From JBDOQU01 sp039839375 (GTDB taxonomy: Bacteria > Pseudomonadota > Alphaproteobacteria > DSM-16000 > Inquilinaceae), in the NCBI RefSeq assembly GCF_039839375.1, contig NZ_JBDOQU010000001.1, forward strand, positions 420,698-484,697: DNA of 64,000 nt. Reading direction: 5' to 3'. Each line of letters begins with the position of its first letter. The stretch's first letter is position 1. Shown here in pieces: positions 1 to 8,525 of this stretch. The notes under the pieces were generated by a model, which saw only the letters and a list, made by a program, of their open reading frames with translations, had not been told where the DNA came from and ran no database searches. The position numbers and the translations under genes were made by a program.

Positions 1-2
1 AC

Positions 3-53
3 CTGACGGAACGGACCATCGAAGTGGATCGTCCGCTGCCCGTGATGCTATGA
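3..53 (+). CDS. C-terminal tail of an upstream protein, possibly SfsA
   Basis: The frame beginning at base 3 is open and ends in TGA at 51-53, giving the tail LTERTIEVDRPLPVML. The rest of the gene is outside the window. The stop overlaps the first ATG of map as ATGA, so the two are probably co-transcribed. SfsA (sugar fermentation stimulation protein) often lies just upstream of map in alphaproteobacteria and tends to end in a similar RPLP-type tail. The identification rests on position and 16 residues only. Confidence 0.45.
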   Translation: MTERTIEVDRPLPVML

Positions 54-922
54 GATTGTCCTATGGTGACGAGATGGAGAAAGAGAGCATTTTGGTGAAC
101 GAAGCCGTTGAGGAAGTCGTCGAGTCAGGACGCATTCCGCTGCACGGTCCGTCGGACTTCGAGGGCATGCGCCGTGCCGGAGGCCTGGCCGCCGCGGCGC
201 TCGACTACATCACCCCCTTCGTCCAGCCGGGCGTGACGACGGCGGAGCTGGACGAAAAGTCCGAGGCCTTCATCCGCGACCATGGCGCGACGCCTGCGCC
301 GCTGAATTATCGCGGCTATCCGAAGGCGACCTGCATCTCACTGAACCACGTCGTCTGCCACGGCATTCCGGGTGATCGGAAGCTGGCGAACGGCGACATC
401 CTCAACATCGACATCACCGTCATCCTGGATGGCTGGCACGGCGACACCAGCCGCATGTTCTATGCCGGCGACAAGGTCAGCGTGAAGGCCCGCCGGCTGT
501 GCGACGTGACCTATGACTCGCTGATGCTGGGAATCGCGGCGGTGAAGCCCGGCGCGACGCTGGGCGATATCGGGTATGCCATCCAGAGCCATGTGGAAGC
601 GCAGCGTTTCTCCGTCGTCCGCGATTTCTGCGGCCACGGCCTCGGCCGCGTCTTCCATGCCGCGCCCAGCGTCCTGCATTATGGCCGGCCCGGTGAGGGG
701 GCGGTCCTGAAGCCGGGGATGTTCTTCACGATCGAGCCGATGGTGAACGCCGGACGCTACGACGTGAAGATCCTGGCCGACGGCTGGACGGCAGTAACCC
801 GCGACCGCAGCCTCTCCGCCCAGTTCGAACATTCGATCGGGGTGACGGAGGATGGGTGCGAGATCTTCACCCTGTCGCCGGCCGGCTACGAACGCCCGCC
901 CTACGGCGCCAGTGGCGCCTGA
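50..922 (+). CDS. map: Type I methionine aminopeptidase
   Basis: Removes the initiator methionine from nascent cytosolic proteins using a two-metal centre. The 290-residue product matches the family length plus a short N-terminal extension. The metal ligands are visible in order: NIDITVILDGWHGDTSR (two Asp), the GHGLGRVFHAAP block (His), TIEPM (Glu) and QFEHSIGVT (Glu). The ATG at 50 overlaps the preceding stop as ATGA; an in-frame ATG at 74 (MEKESIL) is an equally possible start. radC begins inside the 3' end of this gene, so the two are translationally coupled. Confidence 0.95.
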   Translation: MRLSYGDEMEKESILVNEAVEEVVESGRIPLHGPSDFEGMRRAGGLAAAALDYITPFVQPGVTTAELDEKSEAFIRDHGATPAPLNYRGYPKATCISLNHVVCHGIPGDRKLANGDILNIDITVILDGWHGDTSRMFYAGDKVSVKARRLCDVTYDSLMLGIAAVKPGATLGDIGYAIQSHVEAQRFSVVRDFCGHGLGRVFHAAPSVLHYGRPGEGAVLKPGMFFTIEPMVNAGRYDVKILADGWTAVTRDRSLSAQFEHSIGVTEDGCEIFTLSPAGYERPPYGASGA

Positions 923-1598
923 TTCCGCGCCGCTCCACGCCGGCCATCGGGACCGGTTGCGCGACCGCTTCCTGAGCCAGGGGGCGGACAGCCTCGCGGA
1001 TTACGAGCTTCTGGAACTGCTGCTGTTCTCCGCGATCCCGCGCCGGGACACCAAGCCGCTCGCCAAGACGCTGATCGCCACCTTCGGCAGCCTGGGCGCC
1101 GTCCTGAACGCATCGGCGGAACAGTTGGCCACACGCGGCGGCCTGAAGCCGACGGCGGCGGCGCTTCTGAAGGTGGTCGGGGCGGCGGCGGTGCGGATGC
1201 TGCGGGAGGAAGCGGTTCAACGGCCCCTCCTCTCCTCCTGGGATCGGGTGATCGATTATCTCTCCGCGGCGATGAAGTACGAGGCGACGGAGCAGTTCCG
1301 CATCCTCTTCCTCGACCGCAAGAACGCGCTGATCGCCGACGAGGTGCAGCAGCGCGGCACCGTCGACCATACGCCGGTCTATCCGCGTGAGGTCGCGAAA
1401 CGGGCGCTGGAGACGGCCGCCTCGGCGGTCATCCTGGTCCACAACCACCCATCCGGCGACACAACGCCCTCGCGCGCCGATATCGACATGACCGGCGAGA
1501 TCGCCCGCGCCCTCTCCGCCGTCGGCGTCGCCTTGCATGACCACGTCATCGTCGGCAAACGCGGCCACGCCAGCTTCAGGACGCTGGGATTGCTGTAG
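912..1598 (+). CDS. radC: RadC family JAB/MPN-domain protein
   Basis: A 228-residue RadC-family protein with an N-terminal helix-hairpin-helix-like half (ADSLADYELLELLLFSAIPRRDTKP) and a C-terminal JAB metallo-domain. The JAMM zinc motif is intact: H177, H179, S187 and D190 in HNHPSGDTTPSRADID. I start it at the GTG at 912, which overlaps the end of map by 11 bases. An upstream ATG at 852 would lie deep inside map and adds residues of no recognisable character. RadC was once linked to DNA repair, but its physiological role is unsettled. The placement directly after map is common in alphaproteobacteria. Confidence 0.93.
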   Translation: MAPDSAPLHAGHRDRLRDRFLSQGADSLADYELLELLLFSAIPRRDTKPLAKTLIATFGSLGAVLNASAEQLATRGGLKPTAAALLKVVGAAAVRMLREEAVQRPLLSSWDRVIDYLSAAMKYEATEQFRILFLDRKNALIADEVQQRGTVDHTPVYPREVAKRALETAASAVILVHNHPSGDTTPSRADIDMTGEIARALSAVGVALHDHVIVGKRGHASFRTLGLL

Positions 1599-1619
1599 CA
1601 GATCATGCCGGACAGGAGT

Positions 1620-2240
1620 TTACCTCAACGCCGTCGCCACGATGATGGCGGCGGCCAGAAGGGTGTCCAGGACGAAGCAAAACTCCGCCAGCGATCGTGA
1701 TACGACCCTGTTCGCCCGATGGTGATGGACATCCCATGCCGCATGGGCCAGCAGGCCCGCCGCGACCAGATAGGCGCCGGCCGGCCCGTTGACGACCAGG
1801 GCGACCGCCGCCACCGCCCCGAAGCCGGCCATCGCGATCGTCTGAAGCGGCAGGCCAGCGCGCCGCCGCACCATACCGCGCCATAGCCCATAGCCGAAGA
1901 ATGCAGCCGCAAGGCCGATGAGGCCCCATGTCGGGTCGAATTGGATCCACCCTATTTCAGCCGCGGTGATGACGAGCACGGATAGAAAGAACAGCGGCCA
2001 CGCAGCGGAGGGCTTCCCCAAGGCGGCCGCGGCCAGATAAACGAGGCCGGATGCGGCGACGATCGGCGCAAAATCCGCGCCGTTCTGGTTATCGCGAAAC
2101 AGGTCGAACGCCACGAACGCCGCGAAGCCGACGCCAGCCAGGCTTGGCCACCATTTCACGGACCTCCACCCGCTCGAAACCGTCCGAGCACCTGCGTCGT
2201 CGGAGCTTCCCAAGCAGGCATTCTCCGTAGCTGATTCCAT
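1620..2240 (-). CDS. Multi-pass inner-membrane protein of unknown function
   Basis: 206 residues with about six hydrophobic segments separated by short loops (for example SLAGVGFAAFVAFDLF, WPLFFLSVLVITAAEIGW and the C-terminal TLLAAAIIVATAL). The start at 2240 (MESATENAC) is chosen because an AGGAGGGGG ribosome site sits just upstream on the minus strand; a longer frame reaching 2330 would run into the divergent glxA-like gene. A His-rich stretch (WDVHHHRANRV) lies between the last two helices. I do not recognise the family. It converges on radC and diverges from the AraC-type regulator. Confidence 0.75.
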   Translation of the reverse strand: MESATENACLGSSDDAGARTVSSGWRSVKWWPSLAGVGFAAFVAFDLFRDNQNGADFAPIVAASGLVYLAAAALGKPSAAWPLFFLSVLVITAAEIGWIQFDPTWGLIGLAAAFFGYGLWRGMVRRRAGLPLQTIAMAGFGAVAAVALVVNGPAGAYLVAAGLLAHAAWDVHHHRANRVVSRSLAEFCFVLDTLLAAAIIVATALR

Positions 2241-2302
2241 GGGTACCCCCTCCTGCCGAGAATGATCGACATCCAGGCTAGTCACCGGCTGCTCTGGCGG
2301 AA

Positions 2303-3304
2303 ATGACAAAGAACCTGTATTTTCCGCCAATGCCGCATACCGTCGCCTTTCTCGTCTATCCGGGATTCCAACTGCTCGACGCCTCGGGCCCGGCGTCGGT
2401 GTTCACCGAAGCGAACCATGCGCTGAAAGAGCGCCGCCGTGACGCCTTCTATGCGATCGAGATGGTTTCGTCGCTCGGAGGGCTGGTGACCAGCGGCGGT
2501 GGCATCGCGCTCCAGACGCGGGCGCTTTCCGACATGCCGGCCGCCGGAATCGGCACGCTTCTGGTCTCGGGAGGCGATGCCGAAAGCCTGCGGGCCGCGA
2601 TCGCCGATCCCGCGGTGCGCCACTGGACGCCGCGTTGCGCGGAGATGGCGGAGCGGTTCGGCTCGGTCTGTTCCGGCACATTCCTGCTCGCCGCGCTCGG
2701 ACTCCTGAACGGCAGGCGGGTCGCGACCCATTGGGAGGCTTGCACACAGCTCGCCAAGCTATATCCGTCCGTCACCGTCGATCCCGACACACTCTATGTG
2801 GCGGACGGCAAGGTCTGGACGTCCGCGGGCGTGACCACGGGCATCGACATGGCCCTGGCCATGGTCGGCCAGGATATCGATGCCACCATAGCCGGCAGTG
2901 TCGCGAAACGGCTGGTGCTCTATGCGCGCCGTCCTGGATACCAGTCCCAGTTCAGCGCGCTTCTCAATGCTCAGGTAAAAGCGGACAGCCCGTTTGCCGA
3001 CCTGATCGGCTGGATGCAGGAGAATCTGGATCGCCCACTGGATGTGCCAAGCCTCGCGGCGCGCGCCGGTCTTAGCGAACGAAGCTTCTATCGAAGGTTC
3101 CTTGCAGAGATCGGACAGTCGCCGGCCCGGTTTGTCGAAGCCATCCGGCTGGACGCGGCCCGCATGCTGCTCTCCCGGAAACTTCCGCTGAAGACGATCG
3201 CAGCGCAGGTCGGGCTGTCCCCGGCCTCCCGCTTGACCGAGGCTTTCGAACGCCGGTTCGGCGTCACGCCAAGGCTTTTCCGGGAAATGCATTCCGGCCT
3301 GTGA
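2303..3304 (+). CDS. GlxA-type transcriptional regulator (DJ-1/PfpI + AraC HTH)
   Basis: A 333-residue regulator. Residues about 10-175 form a DJ-1/PfpI class I glutamine-amidotransferase-like fold with a nucleophile-elbow cysteine in GSVCSGTFLLA. Residues about 225-325 carry the two AraC helix-turn-helices (LAARAGLSERSFYRRF and IAAQVGLSPASRLTEAF, ending RFGVTPRLFRE). Members such as GlxA, ArgR and GbdR sense small amines or amino acids. The effector here is unknown. It starts about 60 bases from a divergent membrane-protein gene and is followed after 101 bases by a flavin reductase gene, a possible target. Confidence 0.9.
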   Translation: MTKNLYFPPMPHTVAFLVYPGFQLLDASGPASVFTEANHALKERRRDAFYAIEMVSSLGGLVTSGGGIALQTRALSDMPAAGIGTLLVSGGDAESLRAAIADPAVRHWTPRCAEMAERFGSVCSGTFLLAALGLLNGRRVATHWEACTQLAKLYPSVTVDPDTLYVADGKVWTSAGVTTGIDMALAMVGQDIDATIAGSVAKRLVLYARRPGYQSQFSALLNAQVKADSPFADLIGWMQENLDRPLDVPSLAARAGLSERSFYRRFLAEIGQSPARFVEAIRLDAARMLLSRKLPLKTIAAQVGLSPASRLTEAFERRFGVTPRLFREMHSGL

Positions 3305-3405
3305 CGCCTCTTCCAATGCCGAGAGGCATGGTTCGATCCATATCGAAACATCCGGGTGAGCTGCGCCCTATCGTGCCTTCGGAACATCACCCGAAGGATT
3401 TATGC

Positions 3406-4038
3406 ATGCCTCCCCAGACGCTCTCTGCCGCCGACCATGTCACCATCCAGCCGAGCGTCCTCTACTTCGGAACGCCGGTCGTCCTCCTCACCACGCTGAG
3501 CGAAGATGAGAGCGCCAACATCAGCCCACTCTCTTCCGCCTGGGCGCTAGGCGACCATGTGGTGCTGGGGCTAAGCCCGGCGGGCCAGGGCGCAGTCAAT
3601 CTCCGGCGCGAAGGAGGGTGTGGAGGGTGTGTACTCAATTTCCCTTCCGCCGATCTTTGGCCGAAGGTGGAGAAGATCGCCCGTTCGACCGGCCGCCGTC
3701 CGGTCCCGGACTACAAGGCGCGGATCGGCTATGAATATGTGGCCGACAAGTTCGGGCTGGGCGGCTTCACGGAGATTCCGTCCGAAACGGTGCGGCCGCC
3801 CCGGATCGCCGAATGCCCGATCCAGTTTGAGGCCAGGGTGAACGCGATGCACGGCGACGGGACCTCCGCTCACCTGATCGTCGAGGCGCGGGTCACGCGC
3901 ATCCATGCCCATCGCGAAATCGTGGTGCCCGGGACCCATCACATCGACACCGCGCGGTGGAGTCCTCTTTTCTACGTCTTCCGCCACTATTTCGGCCTCG
4001 GCCCTGATCTGGGCCGGAATTTCAGAGCTGAATGCTGA
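3406..4038 (+). CDS. Flavin reductase family protein (FMN-binding split barrel)
   Basis: 210 residues. The start MPPQTLSAADHV at 3406 follows a GAAGGA ribosome site; an upstream frame start at 3301 would overlap the preceding gene and encodes non-conserved sequence. The core PVVLLTTLSEDESANISPLSS is typical of the flavin reductase-like FMN-binding split barrel, where proteins reduce or bind FMN. The NISPLSSAWALGDHVVLGL region and the C-terminal HHIDTARWSPLFYVFRHYFGLG block fit the subfamily that stores flavin rather than pairing with a monooxygenase. It lies in the same direction as the GlxA-like regulator and converges on modC. Confidence 0.88.
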   Translation: MPPQTLSAADHVTIQPSVLYFGTPVVLLTTLSEDESANISPLSSAWALGDHVVLGLSPAGQGAVNLRREGGCGGCVLNFPSADLWPKVEKIARSTGRRPVPDYKARIGYEYVADKFGLGGFTEIPSETVRPPRIAECPIQFEARVNAMHGDGTSAHLIVEARVTRIHAHREIVVPGTHHIDTARWSPLFYVFRHYFGLGPDLGRNFRAEC

Positions 4039-5157
4039 CTATTCGCGCATGGCGGAGGAGCTCTCATCATAGATTCCGATGTCGCGCCGGCCGACCGCGA
4101 TGCTCTTGAGCACGGCGAAGATCTGCTGCCCCGGCGCAATGTTGAGCGCGTGGAGCGAGCGGCGGGTGATCCGGGCCAGGATCAGATCCGTCCCGCAGGC
4201 GAGTTGCAGGTCGACGATCGGTGCATCCGTCGCACCGATCCTCACGACCGTCGCGGGAAGTACGTTGAGGGCGCTGATCCCCTCTGGCGGCTTGAGCGCC
4301 AGGATGACGTCACGGGCACGGATATGCACCCTCAGATGAGCGCCCGGCGGAGCATCGACTCTGGGGACGATCAGCCGGCCGCCCTGGACATCCAGATAGG
4401 TCAGCCCGTCGACCGCATCGTGGCCGGCGATGACGGCCGGCAGGACGGCGCCCGCCTCGTGGCGCCCCAGCACCGGGAACAAAGTCGGATCGGCCATGAT
4501 CTCCGCGGGAGACCCCACCCTCTCGACCTTCCCCTCCGACAGGACGACAACAGTCGTCGCCAAGCGCGCCACCTCCGGGATCGAGTGGCTGACATAGATG
4601 ATCGGAATCCGGATTTCGTCCCGCAGCCGTTCGATATAGGGCAGGATCTCCGCCTTCCGCGCCTCGTCCAGGGACGCCAGCGGCTCGTCCATCAACAGTG
4701 CCCCCGGATCGGCCAGCAGCGCCCGGCCTATGGCGACGCGCTGCTTCTCCCCGCCGGATAGCCGCCCCGGCCGCCGCTCCAGCAGGTTGCCGAGGCCCAG
4801 TAGCTCGACCACATGATCGAAATCCTCCCGCCCTCCCTGCTTGCGGGAGAACCAGCGACCGAACAGCAGGTTCTGCCGAACGCTCAGATGCGGGAACAGG
4901 CGGCCGTCTTGAAACACGTAGCCAACGCGCCGCCGGTGCGGCGGCACGAAAATGCCGCGCTCGGTGTCGACCAGCACCACGCCGCCCATGCTGACCCACC
5001 CGTGGCGGGGTCGGATCAGTCCGCTAATCGTGTTGACGATCGTCGTCTTGCCCGCGCCGGAGCGGCCGAACAGCGCCGTCACCCCGCCCTCGCTCTCGAA
5101 GGTCGCGTCGATGTCGAACGCGCCGAAATTGTGACGTATCGAGACGGCGACGCTCAC
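4039..5157 (-). CDS. modC: Molybdate ABC transporter ATP-binding protein
   Basis: 372 residues. It is the cytosolic ATPase of molybdate import. The Walker A GRSGAGKTT, signature LSGGEKQRVAIGRALL and Walker B ALLMDEPL followed by ASLDEA are all intact. The C-terminal third is the TOBE/Mop-type oxyanion-binding domain (for example LNVLPATVVRIGATDAPIVDL) that distinguishes ModC from other importers and can regulate transport. The start is GTG at 5157 and overlaps the modB stop by four bases. It is the last gene of modABC and abuts the convergent flavin reductase gene with no gap. Confidence 0.95.
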   Translation of the reverse strand: MSVAVSIRHNFGAFDIDATFESEGGVTALFGRSGAGKTTIVNTISGLIRPRHGWVSMGGVVLVDTERGIFVPPHRRRVGYVFQDGRLFPHLSVRQNLLFGRWFSRKQGGREDFDHVVELLGLGNLLERRPGRLSGGEKQRVAIGRALLADPGALLMDEPLASLDEARKAEILPYIERLRDEIRIPIIYVSHSIPEVARLATTVVVLSEGKVERVGSPAEIMADPTLFPVLGRHEAGAVLPAVIAGHDAVDGLTYLDVQGGRLIVPRVDAPPGAHLRVHIRARDVILALKPPEGISALNVLPATVVRIGATDAPIVDLQLACGTDLILARITRRSLHALNIAPGQQIFAVLKSIAVGRRDIGIYDESSSAMRE

Positions 5158-5858
5158 GTGCCGCGTATCCGTCTGGCGACCCGACGGGCCAACATCTCCG
5201 AAGCCAGCAAGGCAGTCATGGAGATGACGATGGAGACGATGGTCAGCCGGATCGCGCCCGCATCGCCGCCCGGTATCTGGGTGAAGGTGTAGATCGCCGA
5301 CGGCAATGTCTGGGTCTGGCCGGGGATATTGGAGACAAAGGTGATGGTCGCTCCGAACTCCCCCATCGCCCGGGCGAAACTCAGGATCGCGCCGGCGATG
5401 ATCCCGGGCAGGATCAGCGGCAGAGTGACGATGGCGAAGGTCCAGGCCCGGTTGGCGCCCAGGGTGCCGGCCGCCTCCTCCAATCCTCGGTCGACCGCCT
5501 CAATCGACAGCCGGATGGCGCGAACCATCAGCGGAAAGCCCATGATGGCGCAGGCCAGCGCCGCGCCGGTCCATCGGAATGCCAGCACGATGTCGAACTG
5601 CTCTGCCAGGAACGCGCCGATCGGCCCTCGTCGCCCGAAGAGCAGCAGCAGCAGGTAGCCCGTGACTACGGGCGGCAGGATCAGGGGCAGGTGGACGATC
5701 CCGTCCAGGATCGCCTTCCCCCGAAACCGCCCGCGCGCCAGCGCCACGGCGACCAGAATCCCGAAGGGCAGGCTGCACGCCATGGCCCAGATGGATATCC
5801 GCAGCGACAGGCGGACGGCCGTCCATTCCTCCGGCGACAGGGTAAGCCAATCCGGCAC
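5154..5858 (-). CDS. modB: Molybdate ABC transporter permease
   Basis: 234-residue inner-membrane permease with five or so transmembrane helices. The cytoplasmic EAA loop, which contacts ModC, is visible as EEAAGTLGANRAWTFAIVTLPLILPGIIAGAILSF (residues about 135-170), and the ModB hallmark RAMGEFGATITFVSNIPGQTQT follows. It starts with GTG at 5858, immediately after the modA stop, and its stop overlaps modC by four bases. The three mod genes are therefore one translationally coupled operon. Confidence 0.95.
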   Translation of the reverse strand: MPDWLTLSPEEWTAVRLSLRISIWAMACSLPFGILVAVALARGRFRGKAILDGIVHLPLILPPVVTGYLLLLLFGRRGPIGAFLAEQFDIVLAFRWTGAALACAIMGFPLMVRAIRLSIEAVDRGLEEAAGTLGANRAWTFAIVTLPLILPGIIAGAILSFARAMGEFGATITFVSNIPGQTQTLPSAIYTFTQIPGGDAGAIRLTIVSIVISMTALLASEMLARRVARRIRGT

Positions 5859-6623
5859 TTATCGATCCGTGTCGAGCACGTCGAATCCCTCCGCCTCGAA
5901 GAAGGGCGCGGCGTCTTCCGATGTCAGAAAATCCAGCAGGTGAGCGGCTTCGCCCTCAGCGCTTTTCGTCAGGGCGATCGGATAGATTATCGGCTCGTGC
6001 GTGTCTTCCGGAAAGGTATCGACGATCCAGATGTTCGGATCGGCCGCCGCGTCGGTCCGGTAGACGACGCCCAGCGGCGCTTCTCCCCGTGAAACGAGCG
6101 TCAGCGCCGCCCGCACGTCCCGCGCCTGGGCGATCCGGCCCTGCACTGCACCCCAGACGCCGAGCGAGGTCAGCGCGGTGCGGCCGTAAATTCCGGCGGG
6201 AACGGCCTCTGTATTGGCCATGGCGAGATAGCCCCCGTTCAACGCGCCGGCAAGATCGAAGCCCGGCGCTATCTCCAGCGTCACGTCGCTTGGCGACGGG
6301 GCGATCAGGACCAGCCGGTTGCCCAGCAGGTCGGACCGCGTCGCCGGGTCGACCAGCCCGCGCTCCTGGAGGTAATCCATCCAGCCGACATTGGCGGAGA
6401 TGAAGATATCGGCTGGCGCCCCCTGCTCGACCTGCCGCGCCAACGCTGAGCTGCCGGCGTAGGAGATTGTCGCCTCGCCCCCCTGCTCCTCCCACGCCGT
6501 CACTGCGGCATCCATCGCGTTTTTCAGGCTCGCCGCCGCGAACACGACGACCTCCTCTGCCCGCGCGGGCAACGCCGCGATGACGATAGCGGCGATGAAG
6601 GAGATAGCAGACAGCCTTCGCAC
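5859..6623 (-). CDS. modA: Periplasmic molybdate-binding protein
   Basis: 254 residues with a clear signal peptide (MRRLSAISFIAAIVIAALPARA, about 22 residues) and the ModA core: VVFAAASLKNAMDAAV, YAGSSALARQVEQGAPADIFISAN and the SRGEAPLGVVYRTDAAAD oxyanion-site region. It captures molybdate or tungstate in the periplasm for ModBC. The start is GTG at 6623. The roughly 270 bases upstream are AT-rich and contain the palindrome CGTATACG near 6790, a possible regulatory site; I did not see a good match to the classical ModE box. Confidence 0.94.
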   Translation of the reverse strand: MRRLSAISFIAAIVIAALPARAEEVVVFAAASLKNAMDAAVTAWEEQGGEATISYAGSSALARQVEQGAPADIFISANVGWMDYLQERGLVDPATRSDLLGNRLVLIAPSPSDVTLEIAPGFDLAGALNGGYLAMANTEAVPAGIYGRTALTSLGVWGAVQGRIAQARDVRAALTLVSRGEAPLGVVYRTDAAADPNIWIVDTFPEDTHEPIIYPIALTKSAEGEAAHLLDFLTSEDAAPFFEAEGFDVLDTDR

Positions 6624-6896
6624 GGTTCATTCGCTCCACATGCCAGGGGATCGACAATTCCGTCATGCCACCTCCCGCCGCGTGAGGGAAGACTGTCCGG
6701 CAAAGCCCCTTCCATCTCAGGTCGTAGCGATAGGGCTTGTTTCGTGGCTATTCTTCAAAATCGCAATTCTCATTATAGAATTCATTCCGTATACGAGATA
6801 GAAATTATAATTCCTATTTTTGCCCATTGTAATCAAAGCCACCGTCTCCATTTTTAGTAAGCCGAATATTCGGTTAATGTTTTAAAGGATTCTAAA

Positions 6897-7007
6897 ATGG
6901 CCGACGCCCCCAAGACTTCTCCGGCTGGCACGCCCCCGGTGGAAACGCCGTCCAAGGATCCCGCCAAGCCGAACCAGGACACGCCTTCTCAAGCCTCCAA
7001 GTCCTGA
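6897..7007 (+). CDS. 36-residue Pro/Ser/Lys-rich small protein
   Basis: An ATG at 6897 with AAAGGA placed about eight bases upstream opens a 36-codon frame ending in TGA at 7005-7007. The product begins MADAPKTSPAGTPPVETPSK and contains only small, polar, proline and charged residues, so it would be disordered. It is preceded by an AT-rich region that could hold its promoter. Similar low-complexity small proteins are common in alphaproteobacteria, but I cannot name a family. The main alternative is a chance frame. Confidence 0.5.
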   Translation: MADAPKTSPAGTPPVETPSKDPAKPNQDTPSQASKS

Positions 7008-7101
7008 TTGTGGCGTGCCGGCGGCAAGGGATGTTCCTTGTCGTCGGCGCGATCTTCATTTGGGGCAATCTCCGACGATGAATGGAGCGCCTCCCTTGCC
7101 A

Positions 7102-7356
7102 ATGCAAACCAACTATCGATTGAGACTGCTTGAATTGACTGAACCCTTGCATCTGTATGCCAACGCCCTGCAACCCGACCGCAACGCGGCGTCGTTACTG
7201 GTGCATCAAGCCTTGTCAGCGGCGTTCTCTACGCCGTTAACACCGTGTTCGGATTTATTGATGGAGAGGTCACTTCGCGACACCGTTGATCGCGAGTTCG
7301 CGCTGTATGAACCTGGGCGAGCCGCTCTGGCACAGACTGACCTTCAGTTACCCTAA
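7102..7356 (+). CDS. Small protein resembling ECF sigma region 2 (unrecognised)
   Basis: 84 residues from the ATG at 7102 (MQTNYRLRLLELTEPLHLYA); ATG at 7078 is an alternative start. The stretch LLELTEPLHLYANALQPDRN followed by AASLLVHQALSAAF has the spacing of ECF sigma region 2 (LPALRRYARxLTGDRxxAEDLVQExLLRA), but the acidic core residues are replaced and there is no region 4. It could be a domesticated sigma fragment, a partner-binding mimic, or a coincidental similarity. Base composition is lower in GC than nearby genes. It overlaps the convergent ABC ATPase stop by four bases. Confidence 0.5.
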   Translation: MQTNYRLRLLELTEPLHLYANALQPDRNAASLLVHQALSAAFSTPLTPCSDLLMERSLRDTVDREFALYEPGRAALAQTDLQLP

Positions 7357-8438
7357 AGCGCCTTCCCCGTCTCCGGGTCGAACAGGTGCATCTTGGTCAT
7401 GTCGCAGGTGATCGGCGTCGGCTGGTCGGGTTCGCAGACATAATGGGCATCCACCTGCGCGGTCACCGCCGCCCCTTCCGAACGTCCGATCAGCAGCGTG
7501 TGCGGTCCCAGCGGTTCGATGGTGCGGGGCGTGAGCGTGATGACCGCCGCCCCTGTCTGCCCCCCCGCCATATGTTCCGGACGCAGCCCGAATGTGATCC
7601 GTCGGCCGGAGAGGCTGGAGAAGGTAGCCGCCCGCTCCGCCGGGATCGGCAGCATGGCGCCGTCGGCAAGACGAAGCGCCGGCTCGCCCCTCTCTTCCGT
7701 CACCGTCGCGTCCAGGAAATTCATGCTGGGGGCGCCGATGAAGGCGGCGACGAAGGTATTGGCCGGCTTCTCGTAAAGCGTGATCGGGTCGGCCATCTGT
7801 TCGATGACGCCGTTGTTCATCACCACTACCCGGTCGGCCAACGTCATCGCCTCCACCTGGTCATGGGTGACGTAGACGACCGTGTTGCGCAGCCGGCGGT
7901 GCAGCCCCTTGATCTCCGTCCGCATCTCGATCCGCAGCTTGGCGTCCAGGTTGGATAGCGGCTCGTCGAACAGGAAGACATCCGGATCGCGGACGATAGC
8001 CCGGCCGATGGCTACCCGCTGCCGCTGCCCGCCAGAAAGCTGCTTCGGCCGCCGGTCCAGATAGGGCTCCAGGTCCAGGATGCGCGCAGCTTCCTCGATC
8101 TTCCGCGCTATCTCGCCCTTCGCCTCGCCCCGCACTTTCATGCCGTAGCCGATATTCTCCCGCACCGTCATGTGTGGGTAGAGCGCGTAGTTCTGGAAGA
8201 CCATGGAACAGTTGCGCAGGCCCGGCCGAAACTGCGTCACATCGCGATCGCCGATCCGCACCACGCCGTCGCTCACCCTTTCCAGCCCCGCGATCATCCG
8301 CAGCGTTGTGGTCTTCCCGCAACCCGACGGCCCGACCAGCACCACGAACTCCTTGTCCTCGATCTCGAGGTTGAGGTCCGGGATCACCGTGAGCTGGTCA
8401 TACCTCTTGACGACGTTCGTGAGCGTGACGCGGGCCAT
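7353..8438 (-). CDS. Carbohydrate ABC transporter ATPase (UgpC/MsmK family)
   Basis: 361 residues. This ATPase would energise the sugar importer encoded upstream. Walker A is GPSGCGKTT, the signature is LSGGQRQRVAIGRAIV, and Walker B FLFDEPLSNLDAKLR is followed by the switch histidine in YVTHDQVEAMTLADRVVVM. The C-terminal TOBE-type region (residues about 240-360) is normal for the MalK/UgpC group. The binding protein and two permeases lie immediately upstream on the same strand, 87 bases away, so it is the last gene of the transporter operon. Confidence 0.93.
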   Translation of the reverse strand: MARVTLTNVVKRYDQLTVIPDLNLEIEDKEFVVLVGPSGCGKTTTLRMIAGLERVSDGVVRIGDRDVTQFRPGLRNCSMVFQNYALYPHMTVRENIGYGMKVRGEAKGEIARKIEEAARILDLEPYLDRRPKQLSGGQRQRVAIGRAIVRDPDVFLFDEPLSNLDAKLRIEMRTEIKGLHRRLRNTVVYVTHDQVEAMTLADRVVVMNNGVIEQMADPITLYEKPANTFVAAFIGAPSMNFLDATVTEERGEPALRLADGAMLPIPAERAATFSSLSGRRITFGLRPEHMAGGQTGAAVITLTPRTIEPLGPHTLLIGRSEGAAVTAQVDAHYVCEPDQPTPITCDMTKMHLFDPETGKAL

Positions 8439-8525
8439 CTGGTCTTCCCGTAATCTCGGCGCGTTAGGAAAGGTCGACCGGGCGGCTTCGTCTCTCGGGA
8501 AGGCGCGCCCGGTCTTGTCAGGTCG

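Noticed and set aside
6780..6800. ModE binding site upstream of modA
   Set aside because: A CGTATACG palindrome is present, but the sequence does not fit the known ModE box, so I did not call it.
6580..6801. 73-codon frame upstream of modA
   Set aside because: It overlaps modA antisense and then runs through AT-rich promoter DNA; no family features.
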